From Pseudofabraea citricarpa (taxonomy: Eukaryota; Ascomycota; Leotiomycetes; Helotiales; Dermateaceae): a stretch of DNA of 64,000 nucleotides. Below are positions 24,282-35,541 of the stretch, one piece after another. Position numbers and translations under genes: made by a program. Below the pieces are notes generated by a model, which had not been told where the DNA came from, did not search any database, and saw only the letters and a list, made by a program, of their open reading frames with translations. The stretch covers positions 136,501 to 200,500 of the forward strand of contig JAPWGK010000009.1 of assembly GCA_029641185.1 (NCBI GenBank). The letters run 5' to 3'. Position 1 is the stretch's first letter, and every line of letters starts with the position of its first letter.

Positions 24282-25390
24282 TTTGGGTCTTGATTGAGGG
24301 TTGAAAATGCAGGTCTGTCTGTCTGAGTGGTGTGGCAGTAGAGGAGATGGGGGTTTCTTGCTCGCTTGTTTCCTGTCTGTCTGTCTGTCTGTCTGTCTGT
24401 CTTTCTGGAATGACATCAAGTTTTGCAGCGCAGAATTCCTACTTATCTACCTACCGTCGCCTTTCGAGACAAAGAAAACTCTTCCCTTTTCTCTTTCTAG
24501 ACCCTTCTTCAGAAATGGCGACTCGAAATCAGGCTGGACAAGTCGTCAAAGAGATGAGATGCCTTAGCCCTGAGAGTCTGAGACTGCGACTGCGACTGCG
24601 ACCCGAGATAGAACGCTACGCCTGTTCGATCCAGGCTACAGCCTAGGTCCGAAACCAAGGAAGACAAAGCGGAGGGGTAGAACGGCAGCGAATTCTGATC
24701 CAGAAGTGGAATGAAAGAGAATAGAAGAAGTATGGTTAAGTACATATCAAACAAATTGTACTAAACATATTGCCTCGTCGCTTGATATAAAATGATGCTA
24801 GACGAGCAGCCAAAGCGATGGATGTCTCAGCCTTGGGACTCCGACTTGAGATCTTGTTCCCATGTAATCTACGCTGTAGCCTTGGAGCCTATGTCAACAA
24901 TGGAGTAGAAAGGGGCCTGGTTCTAAGCGAGAGGACAGAACGTACAAGAAGCGACGGAGGAAGGTGCTCTGCTCTCGAAAGGACTCTTCGTCGGCCGACT
25001 TTCCCCTTCCTCGCTTGAGCAGAGGTGAACAATTCCCAGACTCGAATCATGGTCGAACTCGACTTTACCGAGAAATCTGTTGCAAGTACCCGCTGCTGCG
25101 CCGTCAAGCAAGCTGAAGGAACATCAAGGTGAGAAAACGAGTCCAGGGTGAAAGCAAGAAGGAAAAACATTCAGAGAATCACTCACAAGGCAGGAAAAAA
25201 TATTCTAGCATACTCAGTATATATCGACTCACGCAAAACAAAAATCACCATTCCACGCACGGCATGATGCTACCAAAGGCACAAGCGAGCCCACAGTTGA
25301 TTGCACAACGTAGCAAGACCATTGCAGGCAAAAAAAAACACGGCACTCTCAACTATGCTAACGCACATCCTCGCCATGCCAGCAAACCCC
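24282..25390. other. Intergenic with simple-sequence repeat, no further gene
   Basis: Contains the leader of the preceding minus-strand gene, including a CTGT microsatellite, and the 3' flank of the P450. Short open frames on both strands (24818-25170) have no family marks. Confidence 0.45.
24373..24400. repeat. (CTGT)7 microsatellite
   Basis: Seven perfect CTGT units. A shorter GTCTGTCTGTCTG run lies about 50 bases before it. It sits in the likely 5' leader of the Asn-rich gene, so it can vary in length without changing the protein. On the minus strand it could be read as DRQTDRQTDR, a pattern that argues against the longer start. Confidence 0.9.
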
Positions 25391-27170
25391 TCACACATGG
25401 TGAAACCTAACGAAGACCTCTTCTGCCACGGGGCCAGCAATAAAGCCATCTTTCTGATCCATCATGCCGTCCCAGTCCTGGACGACTTCAGTCGTGAAAT
25501 TCGTATACACAGCCGCGAGAGCATATTTGATAGCTGGTTGAAAGAGGGTGATCAGTGGCATTCTCACAAACACCTCCACTCAAAACACGCTCAGAACAAG
25601 AAGAAAAGCAGAAAGGGAGAGAGAAAGAAAAACGTACAGTTATCCCCGAAATGCTTCCCGATACACATCCGTCCCCCACTGCCAAACGCCCAGAACCAGT
25701 GATACATCTCCGTCAGCTGCGCGGGCGAGGCGTCTAGCCAACGTTCAGGCCGCCACTCCTCCGGCTCGGGAAAGACCTCTTCGTTGCGATGGAGCGTGTA
25801 CGCCGAGGCCTGGACTGTGATTCCGGGAGGGATATCACCATACCCAGCAAGTGTGGTTGGGGGTGGAGAAGAAGGGGTAACTCTGGGTGCGGCGCCCGGT
25901 ACAGCAGGATAGAGGCGCAGGATCTCAGTAAGAACGGCATCGAGTACCGGGAGGGCATCGAGAGCTTTCGGGCCCGGGAGTGTTCTGGAGTTCGGCGAGG
26001 GGTACAGTAATGGTGGGTTCAGCGTGAGGAGTTCCTCACGCAGCCGTGTCATGAGCTCCGGACGTTTGGACAACCAGTAATACGCATACGTTAGTGTAAT
26101 GCCGCTGGTTTCCTGCGCGGCTGCGTTGAGGTCGAACATCTCGGTTGCTATCTCGAGTCGCCGCGGGTACAGCTGTGGTGATGCGATGCGGAGAGATGAT
26201 TCAGGCCAGTCGGTAGCTGTGAGCTTGGGTTCCATTTTCTCAATGGCCTGCCGCATTTGTGCGTACACGGCCGGCACATCCTGCATGTCGAGTCTTTTCT
26301 CACCCTCTTGGTCCTGCCGGAGTAATTCTTCTGCTTTGTCACACAAGCCCAGATTCCAGTTCTCCAGCTCGGCAAAATCTGTATCGAGCCATGCGGGAGT
26401 CAGAGGGATGCCGAGTTTGGTTAGCCAGGACGAGAGGCGTGGAAATTCCTCGAGGTAGAAGAGATAAGGACGCCGGTCGTAGAAGGCATCCAGGTACCTT
26501 TTCCTCGTCTGGAGATCTTGCATCATGTTCGTCCCTAGAGAACGGCCATATTGAAACCACGAGAATGTATCGACGGCATATGCGTAGCTGAATCGCGAAA
26601 CCTCGATGGGATTCCCTTCGTCGGAACTCGTTTGGAGAGCTGGGAGAAGTCGGTCGAACAAGATTGCACGATTGCTTTCTTGGAGTTGTGCCGAGGATAG
26701 GATGTGAGATTTGGAAAAGATGTTGGCGAGCATTCTTTTCCGTACCGAATGAGGCCTACTTTTTTTCATCGCAAACATCGGCTCAACGCTGAAATTGAAT
26801 GAGCATATGGAATTTTAAAGGCAGTGTAGAATACGGACCCATAATTTGTGAATCGACGAGCATAGAAATCCGGTTTCTCGAATCCTCCCCCATAGATCGT
26901 CTTGAGCCCTCCTTCATAGCAGTTGACACTGAGTACCTCTGGCGCTATCCGCAATATTGGACCCTTGGATTTATGATGCTTGTATATTGTTTTGTTCTCC
27001 GGTCCTCTGAATATTAGCCATAGGTTCCACAACGGCGAGATGTGACATGACCAGTGGGGAGCCGGGATCTTAGAAAGTGGCGAGAGGAATAATGGGTAGA
27101 GAATGAAGTTGTAGATTGCGTAGGAAAAACTTCCGACGATAGCTATTCCTAAAGAAACACTTGAAATCAT
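25391..27170 (-). CDS. Cytochrome P450 monooxygenase
   Basis: Three exons (26839-27170, 25638-26788, 25391-25533) give 541 residues, a normal fungal length. An N-terminal membrane anchor (VSLGIAIVGSFSYAIYNFIL) targets the ER. The I-helix block is AQETSGITL and the K-helix ExxR is EILR (E399, R402). PERW is at 458-461, and the heme loop FGSGGRMCIG at 479-488 has the iron ligand C486. The last exon gives the expected end (IKYALAAVYTNF ... GFIAGP). Without splicing, the heme loop would run into a phenylalanine-rich non-family tail. The first intron has the rare donor GTCCGT, but the spliced frame restores GVEPMFAM, a family-like segment. The substrate is unknown, and no biosynthetic backbone gene lies nearby. 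Confidence 0.9.
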
Positions 27171-27766
27171 CTTAAAAAGAGCGGTGGAAATTGTTTAACT
27201 AGGTCGATGTGATAAACTCTTTAATCGTAAGATGGCCTTCAATCCGTAGCAAGTATTAATCAAACGTAGTAACTTCGGCAGAGCAAGCTGTGAAACGTGA
27301 AATGCCAAAGTCGATGAATAAAAAGACAACAGATAGATGTAAGCTGACCAAAGCGGGGAGAGGTATTCAGAGGTAACATATGAAGATGAGGGGAAAGCTT
27401 ATCTATGTCCTAGCTAGTAACTCCCGCTCCCGCTATCTCATGCATGTAAGGCGTCGATGCAGATGATGATTACCCATCGCTTACAATTAGTTCTTTGCAT
27501 CCAATCAAGCCTAAAGCCCTACCAGGTATTTATCCTATCTTTAGTCTGGATGCGTATCAGTTGGTAATAAATCATGATGCTCCAAAGGACAAGGTCAAAT
27601 GGTGAAAAATGCCAAGAGAGTTTAAAAATGAATTTTAAACTGTGTATTAATAGAGCGTGTGCTGAAAAAAAAAAGATAGGGCCGATGTTGCGCAAGCAAT
27701 GAGTTCTAATTAAGGTTAAGTCTGTTATCGCTAAACACACCGATGCCACAGAGAAAAATCAAGACA
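27171..27766. other. Intergenic, no gene seen
   Basis: P450 promoter side and 3' flank of the MOSC gene. An open frame at 27519-27749 (minus) has no recognisable features. Confidence 0.4.
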
Positions 27767-29064
27767 TCAACGAAGGCCAATCTGATCTAACGTTAGCAGA
27801 GTTATGCACCGTATACAGAGTCGCTTACCCCAAGTCGTTCGCTCAGCATTTCTTCTGCTGATAATTACTCCATCACCGACGGAAATGGTTCCTCCGCGCA
27901 TGGGAAAGGCGTATCTGCCAAATATAGGTGAGTACCTACTCCCGGCATCGACCCTCCTATCCTTCATAAGCTTCTTCAACACCTGTCCCGCATCACCCTT
28001 CGCAACTCTCCCTGTATCTAGATCAACATTCAACGAAACACAACGAGCACAGTTCGCAGTCAATCTAACGGGGAGCTTGGCATCACCAAACTTGAGTTCG
28101 CCCCAGAAATCCTCGTCCCACTTTCCCTCTCCGTCAACCACAATGTTAGGACGGAATTTCTCCATGGATATCTCAGGCCCATCTGTCACCCGAGGATGTA
28201 TGTCGTTAAGCGAAGCCTCCGAAGCGATCAGAAGAGGCGCGCAGTCGGAGAATGGGATATGCGAATGCTTGACCGTCTGGTGGGTGAGACTGTAAAGGCC
28301 GTAGAAGATAATCATCATAGCCACCACGGCATTGGAAAAGGCTTGAGGGCCGTGAAGCTGAAACTTTGTTGAGGAGATGGTCCAAACCGCGAATGCCCCG
28401 AGCACTCCCGTTGTTGCCATTGACGAATTAATGACCAATTGCACGGCGGTGGATTTTGAAGATATGATCTTTTGCATCTTCCCTGCAAAGCTCGACTTCT
28501 CAGGGAGGTTTGGATTTATGGTACCCATTGTGCGTCGTCTGCCATCTCCAATGTAGGCCAGAACGACCTCGAAGCCAAAGCATTCGCTGAACCACTGGTT
28601 ATACTCATCCTCCATCCTGTATGCTGAAGATGCCGGACTTCCATGCATCTCGACACGAACCCGCTTCAAAGCTCTGCAATCGGGCTGGGCTGGTATCTCA
28701 AGGGCCGTATGCTGTGAGGGCGCATCCGGCGCAAAGGGTGGATCTGGTATGCGATATTCAACAATGATTGAACCATTCTTGATCTTGGTATGGAAAAGGA
28801 CCATCTCATAGTGTCCAGCTACGTGCATATTCTTGAGCGTGCCATCTTCATGGACCTTCAACAGCATGAAGCGACGGTCGTAAATCAATCCCTGCGCATT
28901 GATCTCAGAGGAATCGAGGGTGATGGCACGGAGCGACTTGATTGGGTAGACGTAGAGCTATTCGAGTCAATTGAGTTCTGGTATTCGGGAATGGCACAGC
29001 TCACCCTCGTGACCTTCATTGTTGCGATTTCTTCAACCTCCTCAAGCTCATTTGAAGAAGCCAT
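27767..29064 (-). CDS. MOSC-domain protein (mARC-like) with internal hydrophobic segments
   Basis: Three exons (29005-29064, 27829-28957, 27767-27786) give 402 residues. The splice of exon 1 creates MKVTRLYVYPIKSLRAITL, the classical start of the MOSC N-terminal barrel. LIYDRRFML then follows. The C-terminal MOSC domain shows FSDCAPLLIASEASL, FRPNIVV and NCARCVSLNVDLDTGR, whose Cys is the expected molybdenum ligand. Family members reduce N-hydroxylated or sulfoxide compounds using molybdenum cofactor. Unusually, two hydrophobic stretches at about 190-214 and 227-245 lie between the two halves and may be membrane helices. The last intron is only 42 nt and a multiple of three, so retention merely adds 14 residues. 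Confidence 0.85.
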
Positions 29065-29618
29065 CTTGATGATTGCTGTAGCTCTTATCAGCAAGCTTGG
29101 ATTGACCCTCGGACTCTTCGGATCTGGTGCTGATACTCGGAGACGTGTGCTGCCGACTCAATTTGTTTGCGCTGTGTATGAACATGAACAGATGAAAACA
29201 GAAAGGGCTGCGACGACGGCATATCTGTTGTGCGTGGGGTTATTAAAGCTTTGTCCATGGCGGGGTGTCGATGATGATGAACAGTGTGGACCTTCCGTCT
29301 GTGCAACTGGGAATCCACGGAAAGCGAAATCGGGGACTGGACTGGGTTGCACTTCCTCATTGGGTTTGGCACTGCGGTTGCCCAGCTTCGCACAAGACAA
29401 GTAAGGCGTGACGAGCTGGAGAGCTCGATCATTGGTGCGGAGATCAGGCCGGTTTACCGCTCTGGAAATGCAACGACTTCTTGTGCTGCACCGGCAACAT
29501 TACGCGAATCGAGTTGGATGGAATTAGAGTACAGAGTATTGTTCTGCAGTATCCAACAAGTATCCAAATAATAATCAGTATGATATCCAAGCATACCATA
29601 TCACAAATCCAAACCCCC
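29065..29618. other. Intergenic, no gene seen
   Basis: Promoter side of the MOSC gene and 3' flank of the next minus-strand gene. Open frames on both strands here overlap each other and look like chance. Confidence 0.4.
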
Positions 29619-31487
29619 TCAAGAAGGCATAGTGACCACTGCTGTTCCCTCACCATCTATCCAACAAGCACCACCAGTCCTCCTAATCTTTCCCTCGCTT
29701 GCAATGAACAGCAACAAGTAGATGTGCTCGACTATCTTTCCCCAGCAGTATACCCGGATCTTTCTGAAATCGTCATCCCGGGTACACCACACACCAAACC
29801 CTGCTCCCCCTTGTCCAACAGTGGCAGATAAGAACCCCCAGCATCGTTCTCTAAGCTCTGGCGTCCATGCGTGCCAGTTGACGAGCCAATATCCCCTTTC
29901 CAACGGCCGCAGTTCTCGGGTTTGTTGTTGCGGCTTGAACATGCCACGAAGTTTCTTATCCTGTTCGAGCTTGAGTAGGGTTTTGGTGACTAGTGACTCT
30001 GGAGTGATATCTTCTGCACCCGTTGGAGGGAATGGAGCACGGATTTCAAGAGGATGTAAGTTGGTATCGACCGAATTCAGCAAAGGTGGTGTTGAATTTA
30101 ATGTTGAGGGACGAGTTGAAGGTTCTTTTCCCTCTAAACCATGACTGTCGATTCTTTGACGCTTGTTTGGTTGCTCTCGACATCCTGAACTTTGGTCTGG
30201 ATCATGTTCAGGCTCCTCAACAGACACAGATGGGTCGGCGTCAACTTGCGATGCAGCAATGGAGTGACGACGCTTGTATGCTAGCAATCCGTTGACTGTA
30301 GATCTACCATCAGTGGTAAGGAAAGGTCTTTGGATTGTGCCCACATGCCCAGCTGGTGCAGTGGCTGGTCGAATGGCCTCAGTTGAGGTATGAGACTGCG
30401 ATGATGTAGCGTGCGAGGCCGAGGGCTGCTCTGACATGCTACGGCCTTGAGCGACTGAGCAAGAACTTGTCTTGGGAACTATCTCGGTGGATGAAGTTCT
30501 AGGTACAAGATCAGGCTGCTTTGGAGAACTGGGGATGGGGTCGAAATCGCTTCGTGGAACAAGAACGGTCGGCAAAGGGAAGTCTGCTGGTTCAGATTCC
30601 ATGTCGGGTTGTGCAGAATCTGTAGACGTCGGAAGAGATATTGGCAGGCTCCAATCATGAGGATCTGAATTGTTATCCTCCGAAACTGCCATTGGAAGTT
30701 GTTCAACCTCTGGAGCGGAACTTGGAATTGGCTGGCTAGGGGGAGCAGAACTAGGCAAACTGCTGCTCGCTTTCATTGCTGCAATGCGTCCGCTTCTTCG
30801 TGGGGCAGAGGAAGATGGATCAGCCGGTGTATTAAAGTGACCAAGGTAGAGCTCCAATATTCGAGTTGGCGACGAAGGGATGAGTTTCACTGGCTGGTAT
30901 TCTTCCTGAGAGTCTGCAACTGTACTAGGTGGAGGTCGCCATGAACCTGACGCGTGGGATTCCTGGCTAGTACTTTGAACATCATTGCCAGGCTCCGGCA
31001 TAATCTTCTCATAATCCAACCCACGAAAAACAGGTGAGTCCGCGTTATCCATCACACTTCTAAAAGACAGTTCGGGTGATGCCATAGACCGAGGGAAAAG
31101 CGGTCGGCCGACATTCTGACGATACGACAAAGCTCTGTTGTCGCAAGGACTGCCCATCTCAAAAGAACTATCAAAAGGGTCATTTTCCACTGAATATTGT
31201 GTCGAATACTGCGTCGAACCACATTCATCCTCCTCTTCAATCGGCTTGTATGAATCCTCCTCTGGTCTCTCTTGGGTGGAGATCAAGAGCTCGTCCTGCA
31301 ACTGACTTCCAACCTCGCCATCAATATCTGTATTCGTACCTGGACATCCAGCAATATCTACTCGATGGCAAGGCTCAAACGAGAGGAACGCAGCCGCGAA
31401 CGCTCGGTATCTGGCATCGTCTCGTCCGGTGCTTGGTGCAGCGACGTGAACAAGGAGCTCAACGTTTCTTCTTGTGCTTTCCGCCAT
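29619..31487 (-). CDS. Large, mostly disordered protein of unknown function
   Basis: Single exon of 622 residues. The first 35 residues (ELLVHVAAPSTGRDDARYRA ... SFEP) look conserved and ordered. The central 400 residues are Ser/Pro/Glu-rich and probably disordered, with basic words RRSGRIAAMK and NKRQRID that could act in nuclear import or DNA contact. The last 120 residues are Trp-rich and ordered (GYWLVNWHAWTPELRERCWGF, VYCWGKIVEHIYLLLF). I believe such proteins are widespread in moulds, but I know no function. The unbroken frame and the two ordered ends make it a real gene. Confidence 0.75.
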   Translation of the reverse strand: MAESTRRNVELLVHVAAPSTGRDDARYRAFAAAFLSFEPCHRVDIAGCPGTNTDIDGEVGSQLQDELLISTQERPEEDSYKPIEEEDECGSTQYSTQYSVENDPFDSSFEMGSPCDNRALSYRQNVGRPLFPRSMASPELSFRSVMDNADSPVFRGLDYEKIMPEPGNDVQSTSQESHASGSWRPPPSTVADSQEEYQPVKLIPSSPTRILELYLGHFNTPADPSSSAPRRSGRIAAMKASSSLPSSAPPSQPIPSSAPEVEQLPMAVSEDNNSDPHDWSLPISLPTSTDSAQPDMESEPADFPLPTVLVPRSDFDPIPSSPKQPDLVPRTSSTEIVPKTSSCSVAQGRSMSEQPSASHATSSQSHTSTEAIRPATAPAGHVGTIQRPFLTTDGRSTVNGLLAYKRRHSIAASQVDADPSVSVEEPEHDPDQSSGCREQPNKRQRIDSHGLEGKEPSTRPSTLNSTPPLLNSVDTNLHPLEIRAPFPPTGAEDITPESLVTKTLLKLEQDKKLRGMFKPQQQTRELRPLERGYWLVNWHAWTPELRERCWGFLSATVGQGGAGFGVWCTRDDDFRKIRVYCWGKIVEHIYLLLFIASEGKIRRTGGACWIDGEGTAVVTMPS

Positions 31488-31809
31488 GTCGGCTTCGTGT
31501 GCGCATAATCATAATGTGTGTGAAGGCAAGCAAGCAAGCAAATCGAAGCGGATTATTCAGGCGGGCACGGATAAAGACTGGATATGCGATATAGTGGACA
31601 GACGAAGTGCAGTACAAGCTTGAGTCAACAAAGCGAGAAGATATTGCATACGCGGGGCGACGCGTTCTGCCAGGAAGGCGGTGAAGATAAAGTGGATTTC
31701 GTGATTGCGTGTGTATTTACACATAACCATGACGAGCAAGCTATGCTATGGCAACACATCCATTCCAAACCACCACCAAGTTCTTCAACGCCAATTCTTT
31801 TGCGGGTTC
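31488..31809. other. Short intergenic spacer
   Basis: 322 bases between two minus-strand genes; carries the promoter of the gene at 29619-31487 and the 3' UTR of the ZZ-finger gene. GCAAGCAAGCAAGCAAA repeats near 31526 are a minor simple repeat. Confidence 0.4.
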
Positions 31810-32877
31810 CTAAGCCCTCTCCCAGACATACCTCCTCCCATACGGGTCTGTGATCTCCTCCGCCTGCCGCCTTCCCTGTGCACGAAGATCCATCTCGACC
31901 TGCAAGTTTCTGAGCTGCTCAGCCGCCTGCGCCTGGCTGGCCGCATGTATCTTCTTAATCCTCTCCGTCACATCCTGCGGCGCAAAATCTGGCAGCACAT
32001 CTCTCGGAACATCTCCCCAAGTCCGCCAAATATTGTAATGACGCGCCATGCGATTCAACCTCTGCCAGCCGATGGAAGGCGAGCCTGCGATCTCGAGGAC
32101 GGTGATATCGATGAAGCCCTTCCGGGTGAGCATAGGCATCATCCCGCCTGAGAGGGGTGTGGATTGCATCATATTTCCTAGCATTCCGGACATGTCCAGC
32201 CCCGATGTACTGGCCGCATTTCGACTTGCGCTTCCAACTCGCTTTTGCAGACTATGTTCGATGGAGAAGTTCTCGTACAGCTTGCGCAGTTCATAGTCAG
32301 CTCCATCGGTCGGAGTGCTGCCAAACCGAGGCTTGACATGCTGTTTCCCTGCGCATCCTCAGTTCTGAACTGATCTCGGCTTTGGAAGAGAAGACTTACA
32401 AGGATGGTGCTCAGGCGCGTAGCCCTGGATGTCGCAGAATGCCGAGTACTGCTCAGGAGTCAACAGTCCCGTCTTTTGCGCATCCAAAAACGTAAAGACG
32501 ATGTTCAGAAACGCGAGAAAAGTCGACGTAGGCCGCGAGCCCATCAGCAGCGGACTCCAGCCTCGACCTGGAGGGTTCCCCGCCGAAGCAGCCGTGTCCG
32601 ACGACGATCGAGTGAACGTCTCTGGTCTTTGCGTCTGCGAAATCGAAGTCGGCCGAGGAGGCAGTTTGGGTCTTTGAGGTAGCGGCGGCGAGCGTGGCAT
32701 AGTACCACTTCTCTCTTTCAGGGCCGTCGCATGGCCTTCTTGGTGCTCCTTGGTATAGTTGCCGACCACATAGCAGTTTGCGCACGCGTTATACTCAGGA
32801 CTACACACCTCGCAATGGATTCTAGCCTTGTGGGCTTGTATATCCTCCAAGCAGCCATCACATTGGAAGAGTGACAT
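31810..32877 (-). CDS. ZZ-type zinc-finger protein with C-terminal unknown domain
   Basis: Two exons, 32400-32877 and 31810-32348, with a 51-nt intron, give 338 residues. Residues 1-50 form a ZZ zinc finger: CDGC, CEVC, CANC pairs, then HQEGH. ZZ fingers bind peptides such as histone or N-degron tails. A Pro/Ser/Thr-rich linker follows, then a mostly helical domain (FLAFLNIVFTFLDAQKTGLL, TPEQYSAFCDIQGYAPEHHPW) that continues over the splice to TRKGFIDITVLEIAGSP and WRTWGDVPRDVLP. This resembles a fungal domain of unknown function often found with ZZ fingers. Neighbours give no clue to its role. Confidence 0.82.
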
Positions 32878-33652
32878 GTTTGTGCCTCTGCTTAGAAGAG
32901 TGCATCAGAATTCAGTAAGTTTGTGATACCAAAGCTACATTTCCTATCAATAGGGGAAGAGAAAGCTTCTGCCTAAGTATTTATGCCACGCCTTTCATCC
33001 ATGATTCAACGTGCATCTGCTGTGCAGTTCTGAGGCTTTGTGGCTTGCTCCCAGCATGGCTGTTTATTGGAAAGTTTCTCTCAAGATGGTTAAGCTGGTC
33101 CGGGTGTATCCGAATCTAGCATCTGTTAGCGAGCTGAAGACCACCTCGGGAGCTTATTGGAGGCCGTACGAAGGATCGGGCTTGTAGCTTCGGCATTGTG
33201 TATATTGTACGAATCACCCCACGATGGTTGTTGGAGAAGAATATAATCACTCTTTGTATGGGAACTTTTTCTGGAGGTCATCGTGCTTGATATCTGCAAC
33301 CTCTATGTCTACTTCATATGCAAATAACTTGTTCTTACAGCTCACTGACTACACTCGTTTACCGCCCAATGCATCCCTCGCAGATCAGATTTCGCGCAGC
33401 TGAGAAGTGACTTGTCAACACACAAAAAATCAAAAAAGATTCATATACATTGATATTCTACGCGAATAAATCAATTGGACAAACTGCAAAAATAGTCTTA
33501 GAAGAGAACGGCGAAAGCGAACGAAGTCCATCCATCAACCAATATAAATAATGACGCGTAGCAGCAAGACTCGATCAATAAATCCCAAACCCATCATGAA
33601 TCAACCAACTCCCTCCCAACTTCCGTTCCCTCTGCCCTCTTAAGGGAACCGC
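32878..33652. other. Intergenic, no gene seen
   Basis: Promoter of the ZZ-finger gene and 3' flank of the permease gene. No RNA gene or repeat noticed. Confidence 0.4.
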
Positions 33653-35541
33653 TCAACGGCCCGAGAGTCTAATCTCCACACTCCGCAGGCAAGGATACAG
33701 AAGGAGCGTCGTGGCGAAAGTGAAGAACAGACTCACATCACCACCCTGGAGGCCGATGGTCTTCGCTGCTGGGCCGACGAACTAGACGAAAAGGAAGTAA
33801 TCAGCAAGTGTCCATTCTATCATCCGAGGGAAAAGCAAGAGGGAAAGAAGAAAACAAAGAAAGTGAACAGAGATACACATACAAAATAGTTCGTGAGCCC
33901 CAGAAAGCTCGATGCATAAGCAAGAATCAACGTTCCCACGCCCGCGAGTCCGACAGGCGTACGTCTGCGATCCTGCCAGCCCATGAGATCGAAGCCAGTG
34001 CGGGAGCGAAAGACGCACGTCTCGATAGCGAGGATGGTGCCGAAACTCGTGGTCCAGGCCGTGACGAGCGGGATGGCGGTGCGGAGGAGATCCATGATGT
34101 GGTCCTTCCCTGGCCAGGCGACGATGATAATCAGATCGCCGGCGATGACGGTCCAGAAATAGCGCGGGAGGGCGTGGAAGTGCTTTCCGAAGAGCTGGAA
34201 TGAGAGGCCGCCCGAGTAGATCAGCGCTGCTACGCTTGCGACTGAGAGAAGAGTGTTAGTCGTGGGTTGATGTGTGGGGTTAATGTGTGGATTGATGATA
34301 GAGAATAATGCTCAACTATTCCTGCTTGTGCATGAGATCAGGGGTGAACTTACTGAGCGAAAAGGAATACATGACTCCGACAAGGCCAGCCCAACCGGAA
34401 GGTGATAAAGTAGCGAGCATGAGAGCTGGAGCACCACCCTTTCCGAAAACTGCTGCCAACTCTTGATTGGAAAGAAGAACGCCTCCAAATAGATTCCCAA
34501 GGATGGTAACAAAGAGACTCGGGAAGACCAAGCCAACCCAGGTTAACCCGAAAGTGACGGATTTACTGGTGTTGGCTGGGAAATGCACGTAGTAGTCTCC
34601 GATGATGGCACTCCACGCTGCAGACTGGCCGAAGACAAGAGCGAAATAGTTGAGCCCTGCTGCCGTTCTGCTAGCACCTGAAAGTGGTGGCGAGGTAGGG
34701 ACAGGCGAGATGAATTCTCCAGGAGTCGAAGAGAAGTATTTGGCAGCCTGGCCGTACTGGACACATAGGAGGATGAAAATTGGCATCCAGGCATATTGCA
34801 AGTAATGTCGAAGAGCCGAGAAGCCGATGATCGATAGCTTGAATGCCAGACTGAACGTGATGATCATACCGATCAGAACACTGAGCGAGCCTCCACTTAC
34901 TGCTGTCAGACATTGACCGGCCATGACACTAAAAACGATCCCATATGCCGTGTTTACGACGATGCTGAATAGGCAGCACAGCTTCGAGCCCCAAATCCCA
35001 AAGGCAAAACGAGATACGGCCAGTTGACGAAGTCCAGTTGATGCACATAGAGTTGAGGTAAAGGCTGGGATTAGTGAGCCAAAGCAGACTGCTACAACGG
35101 TGATACCGATAGATGCGTTGACTGATAATCCTTGCCTTGGGCCCATGATTCCAGTTGGTATGAATGCTGGTGACATTGAGAACGAGAACCAGAAGAATAT
35201 CATCTGTTCGAGTGAGTCAACCATTGTAGGTGGTTCGTGTTATCGTTACATACGTTGAGGATATTTGGAGGTGATTTCTTGTCTTCAGGTAGCCTCTCAA
35301 CACCCATCCCCTCAAGACGAAATTTTCGTTCCGTCTTGATTTCGTTGGCTCTCATCTTTCGAAGAAGCCAACTGCCTTGTCGAATACGCATCACTTCCCT
35401 CTCGCCGATATCATTTTCATCGATGAGACGGTCTCTATCTTCGCAGACTGCGGTGTAGACAGAATCATTAGACACACTGGTAAGGCCAGCTAGTTCAATG
35501 TCCGTCTCCTGAGTTTGCGCCTCATCCTTTCCAGAGTTCAT
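33653..35541 (-). CDS. NCS1-family nucleobase/cation permease
   Basis: Four exons (35254-35541, 34354-35203, 33883-34241, 33653-33781) give 541 residues, the usual length. The start at 35541 (MNSGKDEAQ) is preferred over 35622. The cytosolic N-terminus precedes NILNMIFFWFSFSMSPAF, the diagnostic first helix (splice creates NILN-M). About twelve hydrophobic helices follow. SAAWSAIIGDYYVHFP corresponds to the substrate-gating helix, and AALIYSGGLSFQLFG and ALPRYFWTVIAGD are family blocks. The last exon (FVGPAAKTIGLQGGDV) completes the final helices. The family carries cytosine, purines, allantoin, uracil or thiamine-related compounds with protons across the plasma membrane. The substrate cannot be assigned from sequence. 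Confidence 0.88.

Noticed and set aside
25391..27170. Secondary-metabolite cluster around the P450
   Set aside because: No synthase, cyclase, transferase or pathway regulator lies within 15 kb of it.
28790..29404. 204-codon plus-strand open frame
   Set aside because: Shadow of the MOSC gene and its promoter, which are well supported on the minus strand.
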